A DNA stretch of 22,189 nt, from positions 1-22,189 of the forward strand of contig JANOBJ010000087.1 in assembly GCA_031411575.1 (NCBI GenBank), read 5' to 3'. The notes under the pieces were generated by a model that was not told the origin of the DNA, ran no database searches, and saw only the letters and a list, made by a program, of their open reading frames with translations. Both the position numbers and the translations under genes were made by a program. Positions 7,531 through 14,701 of the stretch are shown piece by piece (positions within the stretch are counted from its first letter, which is position 1; every line of letters starts with the position of its first letter). Source of the stretch: JANOBJ01 sp031411575. GTDB lineage: Bacteria; Pseudomonadota; Gammaproteobacteria; Burkholderiales; Burkholderiaceae_C.

Positions 7531-7642
7531 CGCCAACCGCATAAGTGCAAAGGGCACCGGCCTGTGACCGGTCCCCGCGACCCCGAAGCCATGGCGTTCA
7601 CCTCGATGAGCACCCGGGCGCCGACACTCAAGGGGTTTGGCA

Positions 7643-9529
7643 ATGCACTTGCTGAAGTACAACTGGAACACGCTGGCCAAAAACGCGTGGCAAAACCGTC
7701 AGGAAATCATCCAGGCAGGGCTGACCACCCGGCGTGACCTGCTGAAGCTGGGCTTGCTGTCCGGCACAGGGTACCTGGTCGCCAAGCACGGCCTCAGCAG
7801 CCGCGTGGCCATGGCGGGCGACTTGCGGAGCCCCAAAACGCGGGCGTTCATCGACCCGCTGCCGATCATGCCCGTCAAGCAGCCACTGGCGGCGGGCATG
7901 GCGGGCCTGAGCGGCCCGGCGCCCACCATCCTGCCCAACAACGCGGGCGGCGAGGGACGTACCCGTCCGCACCAGGCCTTCATCAAGTACCCGGACAAAT
8001 TTCCGTTCCCACCACAACGGGTGTATGAGGTACGCCAGCGTGAGACTTTCAAGCGTGTATCGCAAGACCTCCCGGAGCAGCGGCTGTGGGGTTTTGACGG
8101 CCTGGTGCCCGGCCCTACCTACCATGCGCGCTATGGCGAGCAGATGCTGGTACGCAACTGGAACGAGCTGCCCTCCACCAACTACGGCTTCGGCATCAAT
8201 CGGGTGTCCACGCACCTGCACAACGCGCACAACCCGTCGGAGAGCGATGGCTTTGCCTACGACCTGTTTCCCAACCCGTTGATTCCCGCCATTGCCAACG
8301 CGAAGTTCTACGACCACCACTACCCCAATGTGCTGGCGGGTTTTGCCAGCACCCACATCAGGGAGGGCGGCGACATCAATGAATCGCTGAGCACACTCTG
8401 GTACCACGACCATTGCGCGGGCTACACCGCGCAAAACGCCTACAAGGGCCTGGCGGGCTTCTACCTGCTGTTCAACCACAAGGACAACGGCGACGAGACG
8501 GATGCCTCGGGCTTCCGGCTGCCGGGCGTGCGCACCGGCGGCTTCTACGACAACGTCCAGTACGACGTGCCGCTGATGCTGACCGACCGCATCTTCAACC
8601 CATCCACCGGGCAGTTGTACTTTGACCTGTTCGAGCGCGACGGCATCATCGGCGACAAATTCCTGGTCAATGGCTGCATCCAACCCTACCTGGACACCAA
8701 GCCCCGGCGCTACCGCTTTCGCATCCTGGACGCCGGCCCTTCCCGGTTCTACCAACTGTTCCTGACGGACAAGGCCACCAACACGTCCATCCCGTTCTGG
8801 CACATCGCCAACGATGGCAACCTGCTGCCCAAACCCCTCAAGGTGACCAGCATCGCCATGTCAGTGGCCGAGCGCATGGATATCGTGATCGATTTCAAGC
8901 GCTGGGCCGGCAAGACGCTGTACCTGGAGAACCGCCTGCGCCAGGACGATGGGCGTGGCGCGGACGAGAACGTTGGCGCCAGTGGGTCACTACACCCACC
9001 CGGCGCGGGCAACTTCATCCTGCAGTTCCGTGTGGGAACCGACGCCGTGGCCGACAACAGCGTCGACTTCGAAACCGATCCGACCGTGGCGTTCTATTCG
9101 CTGCCCGAGCGCACAGTGCCGCACGTCACCCGCAATTTCCGCTTCGGCCGCACCAACAGCCTGTGGACGGTGAACGGCAAGCTGTTCGAGGAAGACGAGG
9201 AAGCGGTGAACTTCCGCGTCAAGCAGAACACGGCGGAAGTGTGGACGCTGCAGAACAACTCAGGCGGCTGGATGCACCCCGTGCATGCGCACTTCGAGGA
9301 GTTCCAGCTGCTCAAGCGCAATGGCAAGGTGATCGGACCGGGCAATGTCGAGTACTCGCGCAAGGACGTCAACCGGCTGGGCCACGGCGAGCTCAACACC
9401 GTGTTCTACCGCTTCCGTGACTTTGAAGGCCGCTACCCCATCCACTGCCACAACACGCTGCACGAAGATCACGCGATGATGCTGCGGTTCGACATCGACC
9501 AGACGGGTGACTTGAACAAGGAACCCTGA
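7643..9529 (+). CDS. Multicopper oxidase MCO1 (CotA-like), probable Tat export
   Basis: This 628-residue three-cupredoxin multicopper oxidase couples one-electron oxidation of an unknown substrate to reduction of oxygen to water. All copper motifs are visible: H191 and H193 in THLHNAH, H255 and H257 in WYHDHC, H545, H548 and H550 in HPVHAH, and H601, C602, H603, H607 and axial M612 in HCHNTLHEDHAMM. That is a full type 1 and trinuclear set in the CotA arrangement. The N-terminus has a 28-residue extension before TTRRDLLKLG (RR 30-31), a Tat-like signal ending near AMA-58, although its hydrophobic core is short. The ATG at 7643 is chosen over a TTG two codons earlier because it aligns with the MCO2 start (MHLLKYNW) behind AAGGGG. 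The substrate could be metal ions or phenolics; the sequence does not decide. Confidence 0.93.
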   Translation: MHLLKYNWNTLAKNAWQNRQEIIQAGLTTRRDLLKLGLLSGTGYLVAKHGLSSRVAMAGDLRSPKTRAFIDPLPIMPVKQPLAAGMAGLSGPAPTILPNNAGGEGRTRPHQAFIKYPDKFPFPPQRVYEVRQRETFKRVSQDLPEQRLWGFDGLVPGPTYHARYGEQMLVRNWNELPSTNYGFGINRVSTHLHNAHNPSESDGFAYDLFPNPLIPAIANAKFYDHHYPNVLAGFASTHIREGGDINESLSTLWYHDHCAGYTAQNAYKGLAGFYLLFNHKDNGDETDASGFRLPGVRTGGFYDNVQYDVPLMLTDRIFNPSTGQLYFDLFERDGIIGDKFLVNGCIQPYLDTKPRRYRFRILDAGPSRFYQLFLTDKATNTSIPFWHIANDGNLLPKPLKVTSIAMSVAERMDIVIDFKRWAGKTLYLENRLRQDDGRGADENVGASGSLHPPGAGNFILQFRVGTDAVADNSVDFETDPTVAFYSLPERTVPHVTRNFRFGRTNSLWTVNGKLFEEDEEAVNFRVKQNTAEVWTLQNNSGGWMHPVHAHFEEFQLLKRNGKVIGPGNVEYSRKDVNRLGHGELNTVFYRFRDFEGRYPIHCHNTLHEDHAMMLRFDIDQTGDLNKEP

Positions 9530-9630
9530 GGCCGCGCCAGCCTGCGGGTTCGCCGGCGCGCCCGGGGACCGCCTGGCTGCCTGCCGTGGATGGCTAAATC
9601 AGTTTCATTCAGTTGCATTTAACGGGGGTC

Positions 9631-9654
9631 ATGTGTTTCATGTATGAAACACAT
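9631..9654. promoter_or_regulatory. Perfect distal activator site upstream of MCO2
   Basis: Arms ATGTGTTTCA and TGAAACACAT form a perfect 10-bp inverted repeat around a 4-base centre (TGTA). The core TGTTTCA-N4-TGAAACA is identical to the MCO1 site. It lies about 300 bases upstream of the MCO2 sigma-54 promoter, within the range of DNA-looping activators. Confidence 0.75.
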
Positions 9655-9831
9655 CGATGACTGAGCGCTCCCGGTCCACCTTAAGGGCTTGAGTAATTTT
9701 TTCACATAAGTATCGTTTTGTTACAAGCGCCGCGCCCCGTACATGAAGCCACATCACCTTGCCCATTTCTTAGCAACTCGCATGCGCCGGGCAACATGTG
9801 TTTCAGGCGCCTCATCAATTCAAGGCCTAAG

Positions 9832-9849
9832 TGTTACGTGCAAGAAACA
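9832..9849. promoter_or_regulatory. Degenerate proximal activator site upstream of MCO2
   Basis: TGTTAC-N6-GAAACA differs from the core of the perfect sites by one base in one arm (plus the innermost A). Its centre is about 103 bases before the TGGCAC of the MCO2 promoter, almost the same distance as at MCO1. Confidence 0.55.
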
Positions 9850-9942
9850 GTTTAAGCAAACCATAAGCTTGAATCCGCGCCCCTGATTCGTCAAAGAATG
9901 TAACTTATTGATTCAATTGGCTATTTCTTGTCAGTCAATTCG

Positions 9943-9958
9943 TGGCACGCGTCTTGAT
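9943..9958 (+). promoter_or_regulatory. Sigma-54 promoter of MCO2
   Basis: TGGCACGCGTCTTGAT matches TGGCAC-N5-TTGCA with correct spacing; the -12 GC is GA here. It is nearly identical to the MCO1 promoter (TGGCACGC-TCTTG in both), supporting co-regulation of the two oxidases. Confidence 0.75.
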
Positions 9959-10105
9959 AAGTAATTGCCGGTAGCAACAGAGGGTGGACAACGCGCCATC
10001 CGGATTGGGTTGAAGCCATGTCAAGGCGCCTCCGCTCAGACGTGGCTTGGTCAATCTGGATTCCGGTCTGACTGACAGACCGCGCCATCCTGAAGGGGGA
10101 AAAAC

Positions 10106-11998
10106 ATGCATTTGCTCAAGTACAACTGGTCCAACCTGTCACGCAACGCCTGGAACAACCGCCAGGAGCTCATCGCCGCGGGTCAAACCACGCGCCGCGA
10201 CCTGCTCAAGCTGGGGCTGCTCACGGGCTCTGGACTGCTGATTGCCAAGGAAGGCCTCAGCAGTCGCACGGCCCATGCCGGTGGCATCGCCAGCCCGGTC
10301 ACCCGTTCGTTCGTCCAGCCGCTGCCCATCAGCCCCATCAAGCGCCCGCTGGCCAACGGCATCAACAGCCTGTTCCCACTGCCCACCATCGAACCGAACA
10401 ATGCGGGCGGTGAAGGCCGTACCCGGGCGCACCAGGCGTTTGTCAACTATCCGGACAAGTTCCAGCTCACGTCGCCTGCGCTCAAGGTCTTTGAGATCAA
10501 GCAAAAAGAGTCGTGGTCTCGCATGTCTCCCGATCTGCCCCTGCAGCGCGGCTGGGGTTTCGATGGCTTGGTGCCCGGCCCCACCTACTACGCCAAGTAC
10601 GGCGAGCAGATGCTGGTGCGCAACCGCAACATGCTGCCAGCGGACAACGGCGGCTTCGGCATCCAGCGCGTGTCTACCCACCTGCACAACGCACACAACC
10701 CGTCGGAAAGCGATGGTTTTCCGTACGACTTTTTCCCCAACCCGCAAAACCCGCTCACGGCCAACGCCACGTTTTACGACCACCACTATCCGAACGTGCT
10801 GGCGGGCTTCTCGAGCACGCATGCGCCGGACGGTGATATCCGGGAGTCGCTGGGCACGCTCTGGTACCACGACCACAGCGCAGGTTACACCGCGCAAAAT
10901 ACGTACAAGGGCTTGTCCGGCATGTACATCCTGTACAACCATCTGGACAACGGCAACGAGAATGACCCGACCGGGTACCGCCTGCCCGGCGTGCGCAGCA
11001 CGACTGACTTTTACGCCAATGTGAGCTATGACATCCCGTTGATGCTGTGTGACAGGGTGTTCAACCCGTCCACTGGCCAACTGTACTTCGACCTGTTCGA
11101 GCGCGATGGCATCCTGGGTGACAAGTTCCTGGTCAATGGCGCGATCCAGCCGTACCTCATGACCAAGCCGCGGCGTTACCGCTTCCGTCTGGCTGACGGC
11201 GGCCCGTCACGCTTCTACCAGCTGTTCCTGACCGACAAGGGCTCCAACACGGCCATCCCGTTCTGGATCATTTCGAACGACGGCAACCTGTTGCCCAAGC
11301 CCATCAAGGTTACGAGCGTTCCGCTGTCGGTGGCCGAGCGTCGCGACATCGTGATTGACTTCAAACCTTGGGCCGGCAAGACGCTGTACCTGGAGAACCG
11401 CCTGGTCCAGAGCAACGGCCGGGGCCCCGATGAGAACCTGGGCAGCGCACTGTCCCTGAAGGCGCCGGGCACTGGCGACTTCATCATGCAGTTCAAGGTG
11501 GAGACCGCGGCAGTGGCGGACAACAGCATCAACTTTGAGACGACTCCCAACGTGCGGTTTTACGATCTGCCCGAAGTCTCCACGACACCAGTCGTCACGC
11601 GTAACTTCCGTTTTGGACGTTTCAACAGCATGTGGACGGTCAACGAAAAGCTGTTCCCGGACGATGAGAACACCGTCAATTTCCGGGTGCGGAAGAACAG
11701 TGCGGAAGTCTGGACGCTGCAGAATAACTCAGGCGGCTGGATGCACCCGGTGCACACGCACGTTGAAGAGTTCCAGTTGGTCAAGCGCAATGGCGTCCCT
11801 GTTGTGGCTGGCAGTATTGACCAGGCCCGCAAGGACGTGATGTGGCTGGGCCACGGCGAACTGCACACCCTGGCATTCCGGTTCCGCGACTTCACGGGCC
11901 GCTACCCGATGCACTGCCACAACCCCATCCCCGAAGACCACGCCATGATGCTGCGCTTCGACATTGATGATTCGGGCGATACCAACAGCGAGCCCTGA
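10106..11998 (+). CDS. Multicopper oxidase MCO2, paralogue with altered type 1 copper site
   Basis: This 630-residue protein is closely similar to MCO1 along its whole length and clearly arose by duplication. Trinuclear-cluster histidines are kept: H192/H194 (THLHNAH), H255/H257 (WYHDHS), H547/H550/H552 (HPVHTH) and H603/H605. C604 and the axial M614 are also kept, but the second type 1 histidine is replaced by proline (P609 in HCHNPIPEDHAMM; H607 in MCO1). The N-terminus again carries TTRRDLLKLG (RR 30-31) and a possible cleavage after AHA-58. A GGGGG-containing ribosome site precedes the ATG. The SCO gene follows after 39 bases, so the two are probably co-transcribed from the sigma-54 promoter. 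It may be an oxidase with altered potential, an inactive partner of MCO1, or a copper-binding protein. Confidence 0.92.
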   Translation: MHLLKYNWSNLSRNAWNNRQELIAAGQTTRRDLLKLGLLTGSGLLIAKEGLSSRTAHAGGIASPVTRSFVQPLPISPIKRPLANGINSLFPLPTIEPNNAGGEGRTRAHQAFVNYPDKFQLTSPALKVFEIKQKESWSRMSPDLPLQRGWGFDGLVPGPTYYAKYGEQMLVRNRNMLPADNGGFGIQRVSTHLHNAHNPSESDGFPYDFFPNPQNPLTANATFYDHHYPNVLAGFSSTHAPDGDIRESLGTLWYHDHSAGYTAQNTYKGLSGMYILYNHLDNGNENDPTGYRLPGVRSTTDFYANVSYDIPLMLCDRVFNPSTGQLYFDLFERDGILGDKFLVNGAIQPYLMTKPRRYRFRLADGGPSRFYQLFLTDKGSNTAIPFWIISNDGNLLPKPIKVTSVPLSVAERRDIVIDFKPWAGKTLYLENRLVQSNGRGPDENLGSALSLKAPGTGDFIMQFKVETAAVADNSINFETTPNVRFYDLPEVSTTPVVTRNFRFGRFNSMWTVNEKLFPDDENTVNFRVRKNSAEVWTLQNNSGGWMHPVHTHVEEFQLVKRNGVPVVAGSIDQARKDVMWLGHGELHTLAFRFRDFTGRYPMHCHNPIPEDHAMMLRFDIDDSGDTNSEP

Positions 11999-12037
11999 GA
12001 CGAACGCAGAGCATCCACTACCCAGAGGATGATCAAC

Positions 12038-12730
12038 ATGACTTCACTGACACGCAGGTCCTTGCTGGCGATGGCGGGCGCAGCGCCCCTCGCCGGCTTG
12101 GCTACCTCCGTTTCCACGCCGTCGGGTTGGCTCAACGTTTCGCCACGCGAGCTCATCCGCAAGCAATATTTTCCGGATGTCACACTCAAAACGCATCTGG
12201 GCAAGAGCGTGCGTCTGTACGAAGACCTGATCAAGGACAAGTTTGTCGTGATCAACTTCATGTTGGTGAACTGCGTCGACGGGACCTGCCCGATCACCAC
12301 CTACAACCTGAAGATGGTGCGCGACCTGCTCAAGGACCGGGTGGGCAAAGACATTTTCATGTACTCGATCACCCTGGATCCCGAGCGCGACTCACCGGAG
12401 GCACTGAAAGTCTATGCCGAGGTGCACGGCGCAGGACCAGGTTGGACTTACCTGCGGGCCGGCGTGCGGGAAACAGCCCTGTTGCGCCGCAGCCTGGGTT
12501 TTTCGGATCGTGACCCAAAGGCAGATGCCAACACGTCCAACCACCTCACGATGGTTCGCTTTGGCAATGAACCCCGTCAGGTATGGGGCGCCACCTCGGG
12601 CCTGATCTCCCCTCGATCGATGGCCAAGTCCATCCTGAGCGCCGATTGGCCCAATGCGCCAAAACCCCTGCTGGCGCCTGCGCCGGACGAGTACCGCATT
12701 CGCCGGCCCCCCACGCCTGCTCCGCAATAA
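12038..12730 (+). CDS. SCO1/SenC-family copper chaperone with Tat-like signal
   Basis: This 230-residue thioredoxin-fold protein belongs to the SCO1/SenC/PrrC family, which delivers copper to, or reduces cysteines of, cuproenzymes in the periplasm. The N-terminus has a twin arginine (RR 6-7 in LTRRSLLAMAG) and a hydrophobic stretch. The metal site is visible: C79 and C84 in NCVDGTCPIT and the distal H169 in NHLTMVRF. Usual SCO proteins have CxxxC; here four residues separate the cysteines. ITLDPERDSPEALKVYA is the typical SCO segment. The second of two close ATGs is chosen because GAGG at 12025-12028 is then well spaced. Its position directly after MCO2 suggests it serves these oxidases rather than cytochrome oxidase. 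Confidence 0.9.
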   Translation: MTSLTRRSLLAMAGAAPLAGLATSVSTPSGWLNVSPRELIRKQYFPDVTLKTHLGKSVRLYEDLIKDKFVVINFMLVNCVDGTCPITTYNLKMVRDLLKDRVGKDIFMYSITLDPERDSPEALKVYAEVHGAGPGWTYLRAGVRETALLRRSLGFSDRDPKADANTSNHLTMVRFGNEPRQVWGATSGLISPRSMAKSILSADWPNAPKPLLAPAPDEYRIRRPPTPAPQ

Positions 12731-12847
12731 GCCTGTGGACAGGCGGGCCGGTAGTTGCCATGCAACCACACCGACCCGCCGTCGAGCCCCCGTTTGTCGA
12801 AGCAGCAACGATGTGTGCAAAAGTCGACAGCGGATGTGCATATTCAC

Positions 12848-12864
12848 TGGACTCGGCCCTGCTA
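12848..12864 (+). promoter_or_regulatory. Weak sigma-54-like promoter before the type I secretion genes
   Basis: TGGACTCGGCCCTGCTA keeps GG and GC at the correct 10-base separation and ends in TGCTA, but the CAC after GG is lost. No TGTTTCA-type palindrome was found nearby. An inverted repeat AAATGTA / TACATTT lies just downstream (12873-12896). The secretion genes might instead be read through from MCO2. Confidence 0.25.
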
Positions 12865-12953
12865 TTGGGCAAAAATGTATCTGGAAATTTACATTTCTCG
12901 GTGGGTCTTGCTGACTCAGTGGTGCTGAAAAAAACATACAGGAGGAAAGCAGC

Positions 12954-14642
12954 ATGAAAGCGTTATTGGAAGAGTTGCGCCCGAGGCTGATCGCACTCGC
13001 GGCATTTTCGTTTTTCATGAACATGCTCTTGCTGGTGCCTGCCATCTACATGTTGCAGGTATTCGATCGTGTGTTGCCCAGTAACAGCATCGAGACGCTC
13101 CTGGTGCTGCTGGGCGGTACGACGGTGGCGCTGCTGATCCTCCTCGGCTTGGACTACGTGCGCAACCGGCTGCAGAACGTCGTGGGCAACATCATTGATG
13201 AGCGGCTCTCGCCGCAGGTGACGCAGACCGTGGTCGCCCGCGCCGCTCGCGGCTCGCCTGGTTCGGCTCGTACCGAAGGCATCCGCGACGTTGCGTCGGT
13301 GCGCAACCTCTTCTCCAGCAATGGGCTGGTCGCGTTGTTCGACGCGCCCTGGGTGGTTGTCTATGTGGCGGTGATCTGGATGTTCCATCCCGCGCTTGGC
13401 ATGGGTGCAGCACTGGCAGCACTGTTGATGCTGGCGTTGGCCTGGCTGAATGACCGGGTCAGTCGCGGTGCCCTCGAAGACCTGCAGGTGGAGGGGCGCC
13501 GCGCCTCCAGCTACGTGGAGAGCTCCTTGCGCAACGCCGAAGTCTTGCAGGCGCTGGGCATGACCAAAAGCCTATTGGTACGCTGGCGCAAGCTGCAGGA
13601 CCGAACCACGGCCCTGCAGACCAGCGCAAGCCGCAGTTCCGTCGCTTTCACCGCCACGTCGCGCTTTGTGCGACAAGCCGTGCAGATCCTGATGCTGTCG
13701 CTCGGTGCCTATCTGGTACTCAGCCAGCAGGCATCGCCCGGTATCATGATTGCCACTACGGTGCTGCTGGGCCGGGCTGTTCAGCCGGTCGAGCAACTGG
13801 TCGGTAGCTGGCGCATGCTGGTTGATGGCCGTTCTGCATTCCTGCGCCTGATCGAGCTGTCCAAAGACTTTGAGAAGCCGGACACCCCCGTGGCGTTGCC
13901 GCGCCCTGAAGGCAGCCTGACGGTTGACGGTATTTCTTACCGTGCCCCGGGCTCTGACAAACCCATTTTGATCAACGTGGGCTTCAATCTGGCTGCGGGC
14001 GAGGCCCTGGCGATCATTGGGCCCAGCGCGGCTGGCAAATCAACGCTGTCGCGCTTGCTGACCGGCGTCTGGGCTCCGGCTACCGGTACGGTCCGCCTGG
14101 ATGGCGCGGACGTGGCCTACTGGCCCCGCCAAAACCTCGGCCCCTGGATTGGCTATGTGCCTCAGGACGTTGAATTGTTCGACGGCACTGTCGCCGACAA
14201 CATCGCCCGGCTGGGCCAGGTGGACTCGGAAGCCGTGGTTGCGGCCGCCCAGCGCGCAAACGCACACGAGATGATCCTGGCCATGCCGCAGGGGTATGAC
14301 ACGCAGGTGGGTGACCACGGCTCGCGCCTCTCACCCGGGCAACGCCAGCGCATCGCTTTGGCGCGTGCTCTGTACGGCGATCCCCGGCTGGTGGTGCTCG
14401 ACGAACCGAATTCGAACCTGGACAGCGAAGGTGAAATCGCCCTGGCACAGGCCATGAGCAGCTTGCGCCAGGAAGGCATCACCTCGGTGGTCGTAACGCA
14501 CCGGCCATCGCTGATCGCGCACGTCGACAAGGTTCTGATCCTGAACGCTGGCCGGGTACAGCAGTTCGGCCCGGCGCGCGAGGTCATGAAAGCCATGCAG
14601 CAACAGGCCCAGGTCATCGTCGGGGACAAGGCGGCAGCCTGA
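12954..14642 (+). CDS. Type I secretion ABC transporter, PrtD/HasD-like permease-ATPase
   Basis: This 562-residue fused permease-ATPase is of the PrtD/AprD/HasD class, which drives one-step export across both membranes together with a membrane fusion protein and an outer-membrane factor. The N-terminal half has hydrophobic transmembrane segments (from about residue 13). The nucleotide-binding domain shows Walker A GPSAAGKST (356-364), signature LSPGQ (459-463), Walker B LVVLDEP with D483-E484, and H-loop H516. No N-terminal C39 peptidase domain is present, so double-glycine leader substrates are unlikely. An AGGAGG ribosome site precedes the ATG. The fusion protein follows 59 bases downstream. 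No RTX-type substrate or TolC homologue lies in the window. Confidence 0.94.
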   Translation: MKALLEELRPRLIALAAFSFFMNMLLLVPAIYMLQVFDRVLPSNSIETLLVLLGGTTVALLILLGLDYVRNRLQNVVGNIIDERLSPQVTQTVVARAARGSPGSARTEGIRDVASVRNLFSSNGLVALFDAPWVVVYVAVIWMFHPALGMGAALAALLMLALAWLNDRVSRGALEDLQVEGRRASSYVESSLRNAEVLQALGMTKSLLVRWRKLQDRTTALQTSASRSSVAFTATSRFVRQAVQILMLSLGAYLVLSQQASPGIMIATTVLLGRAVQPVEQLVGSWRMLVDGRSAFLRLIELSKDFEKPDTPVALPRPEGSLTVDGISYRAPGSDKPILINVGFNLAAGEALAIIGPSAAGKSTLSRLLTGVWAPATGTVRLDGADVAYWPRQNLGPWIGYVPQDVELFDGTVADNIARLGQVDSEAVVAAAQRANAHEMILAMPQGYDTQVGDHGSRLSPGQRQRIALARALYGDPRLVVLDEPNSNLDSEGEIALAQAMSSLRQEGITSVVVTHRPSLIAHVDKVLILNAGRVQQFGPAREVMKAMQQQAQVIVGDKAAA

Positions 14643-14701
14643 CCGATCGCCCGCACTGAACGCCAGACCCCACAACAGCCACCGGCAAAGGGAATAACAC
14701 C

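Larger units (their letters stand above)
6991..7642. other. Regulatory gap upstream of MCO1
   Basis: This gap of about 650 bases has no convincing gene. It holds the enhancer-like palindrome at 7246-7267, the sigma-54 promoter at 7361-7376 and a long leader of about 255 bases before the MCO1 start. Two TGTGCG repeats 11 bases apart (7173 and 7184) and the inverted repeat CAATC-N5-GATTG (7179-7193) lie further upstream and could be another protein site. In the leader, ACCGG...CCGGT forms a small hairpin near 7555-7572. Confidence 0.6.
9530..10105. other. Regulatory gap between MCO1 and MCO2
   Basis: This 576-base gap is AT-richer than its surroundings and carries no convincing gene. It holds a perfect enhancer-like palindrome at 9631-9654, a half-site ATGTGTTTCA at 9796-9805, a degenerate palindrome at 9832-9849, the sigma-54 promoter at 9943-9958 and a hairpin (CGGTCTG / CAGACCG, 10064-10082) about 15 bases before the MCO2 ribosome site. 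Confidence 0.7.

Noticed and set aside
7540..7600. Resemblance to a cyclic di-GMP (GEMM) riboswitch: GCAAAGGGCA and GAAGCC blocks
   Set aside because: The order and spacing of conserved blocks and the GGACGCAAAGCC core do not fit; only a small hairpin is supported.
10018..10071. 17-codon frame in the MCO2 leader
   Set aside because: It has no good ribosome site and no similarity to the short frame before MCO1.
12848..12953. TGTTTCA-type activator palindrome before the secretion genes
   Set aside because: TGTATCTGGAAATTTACA was considered but matches too few core positions.
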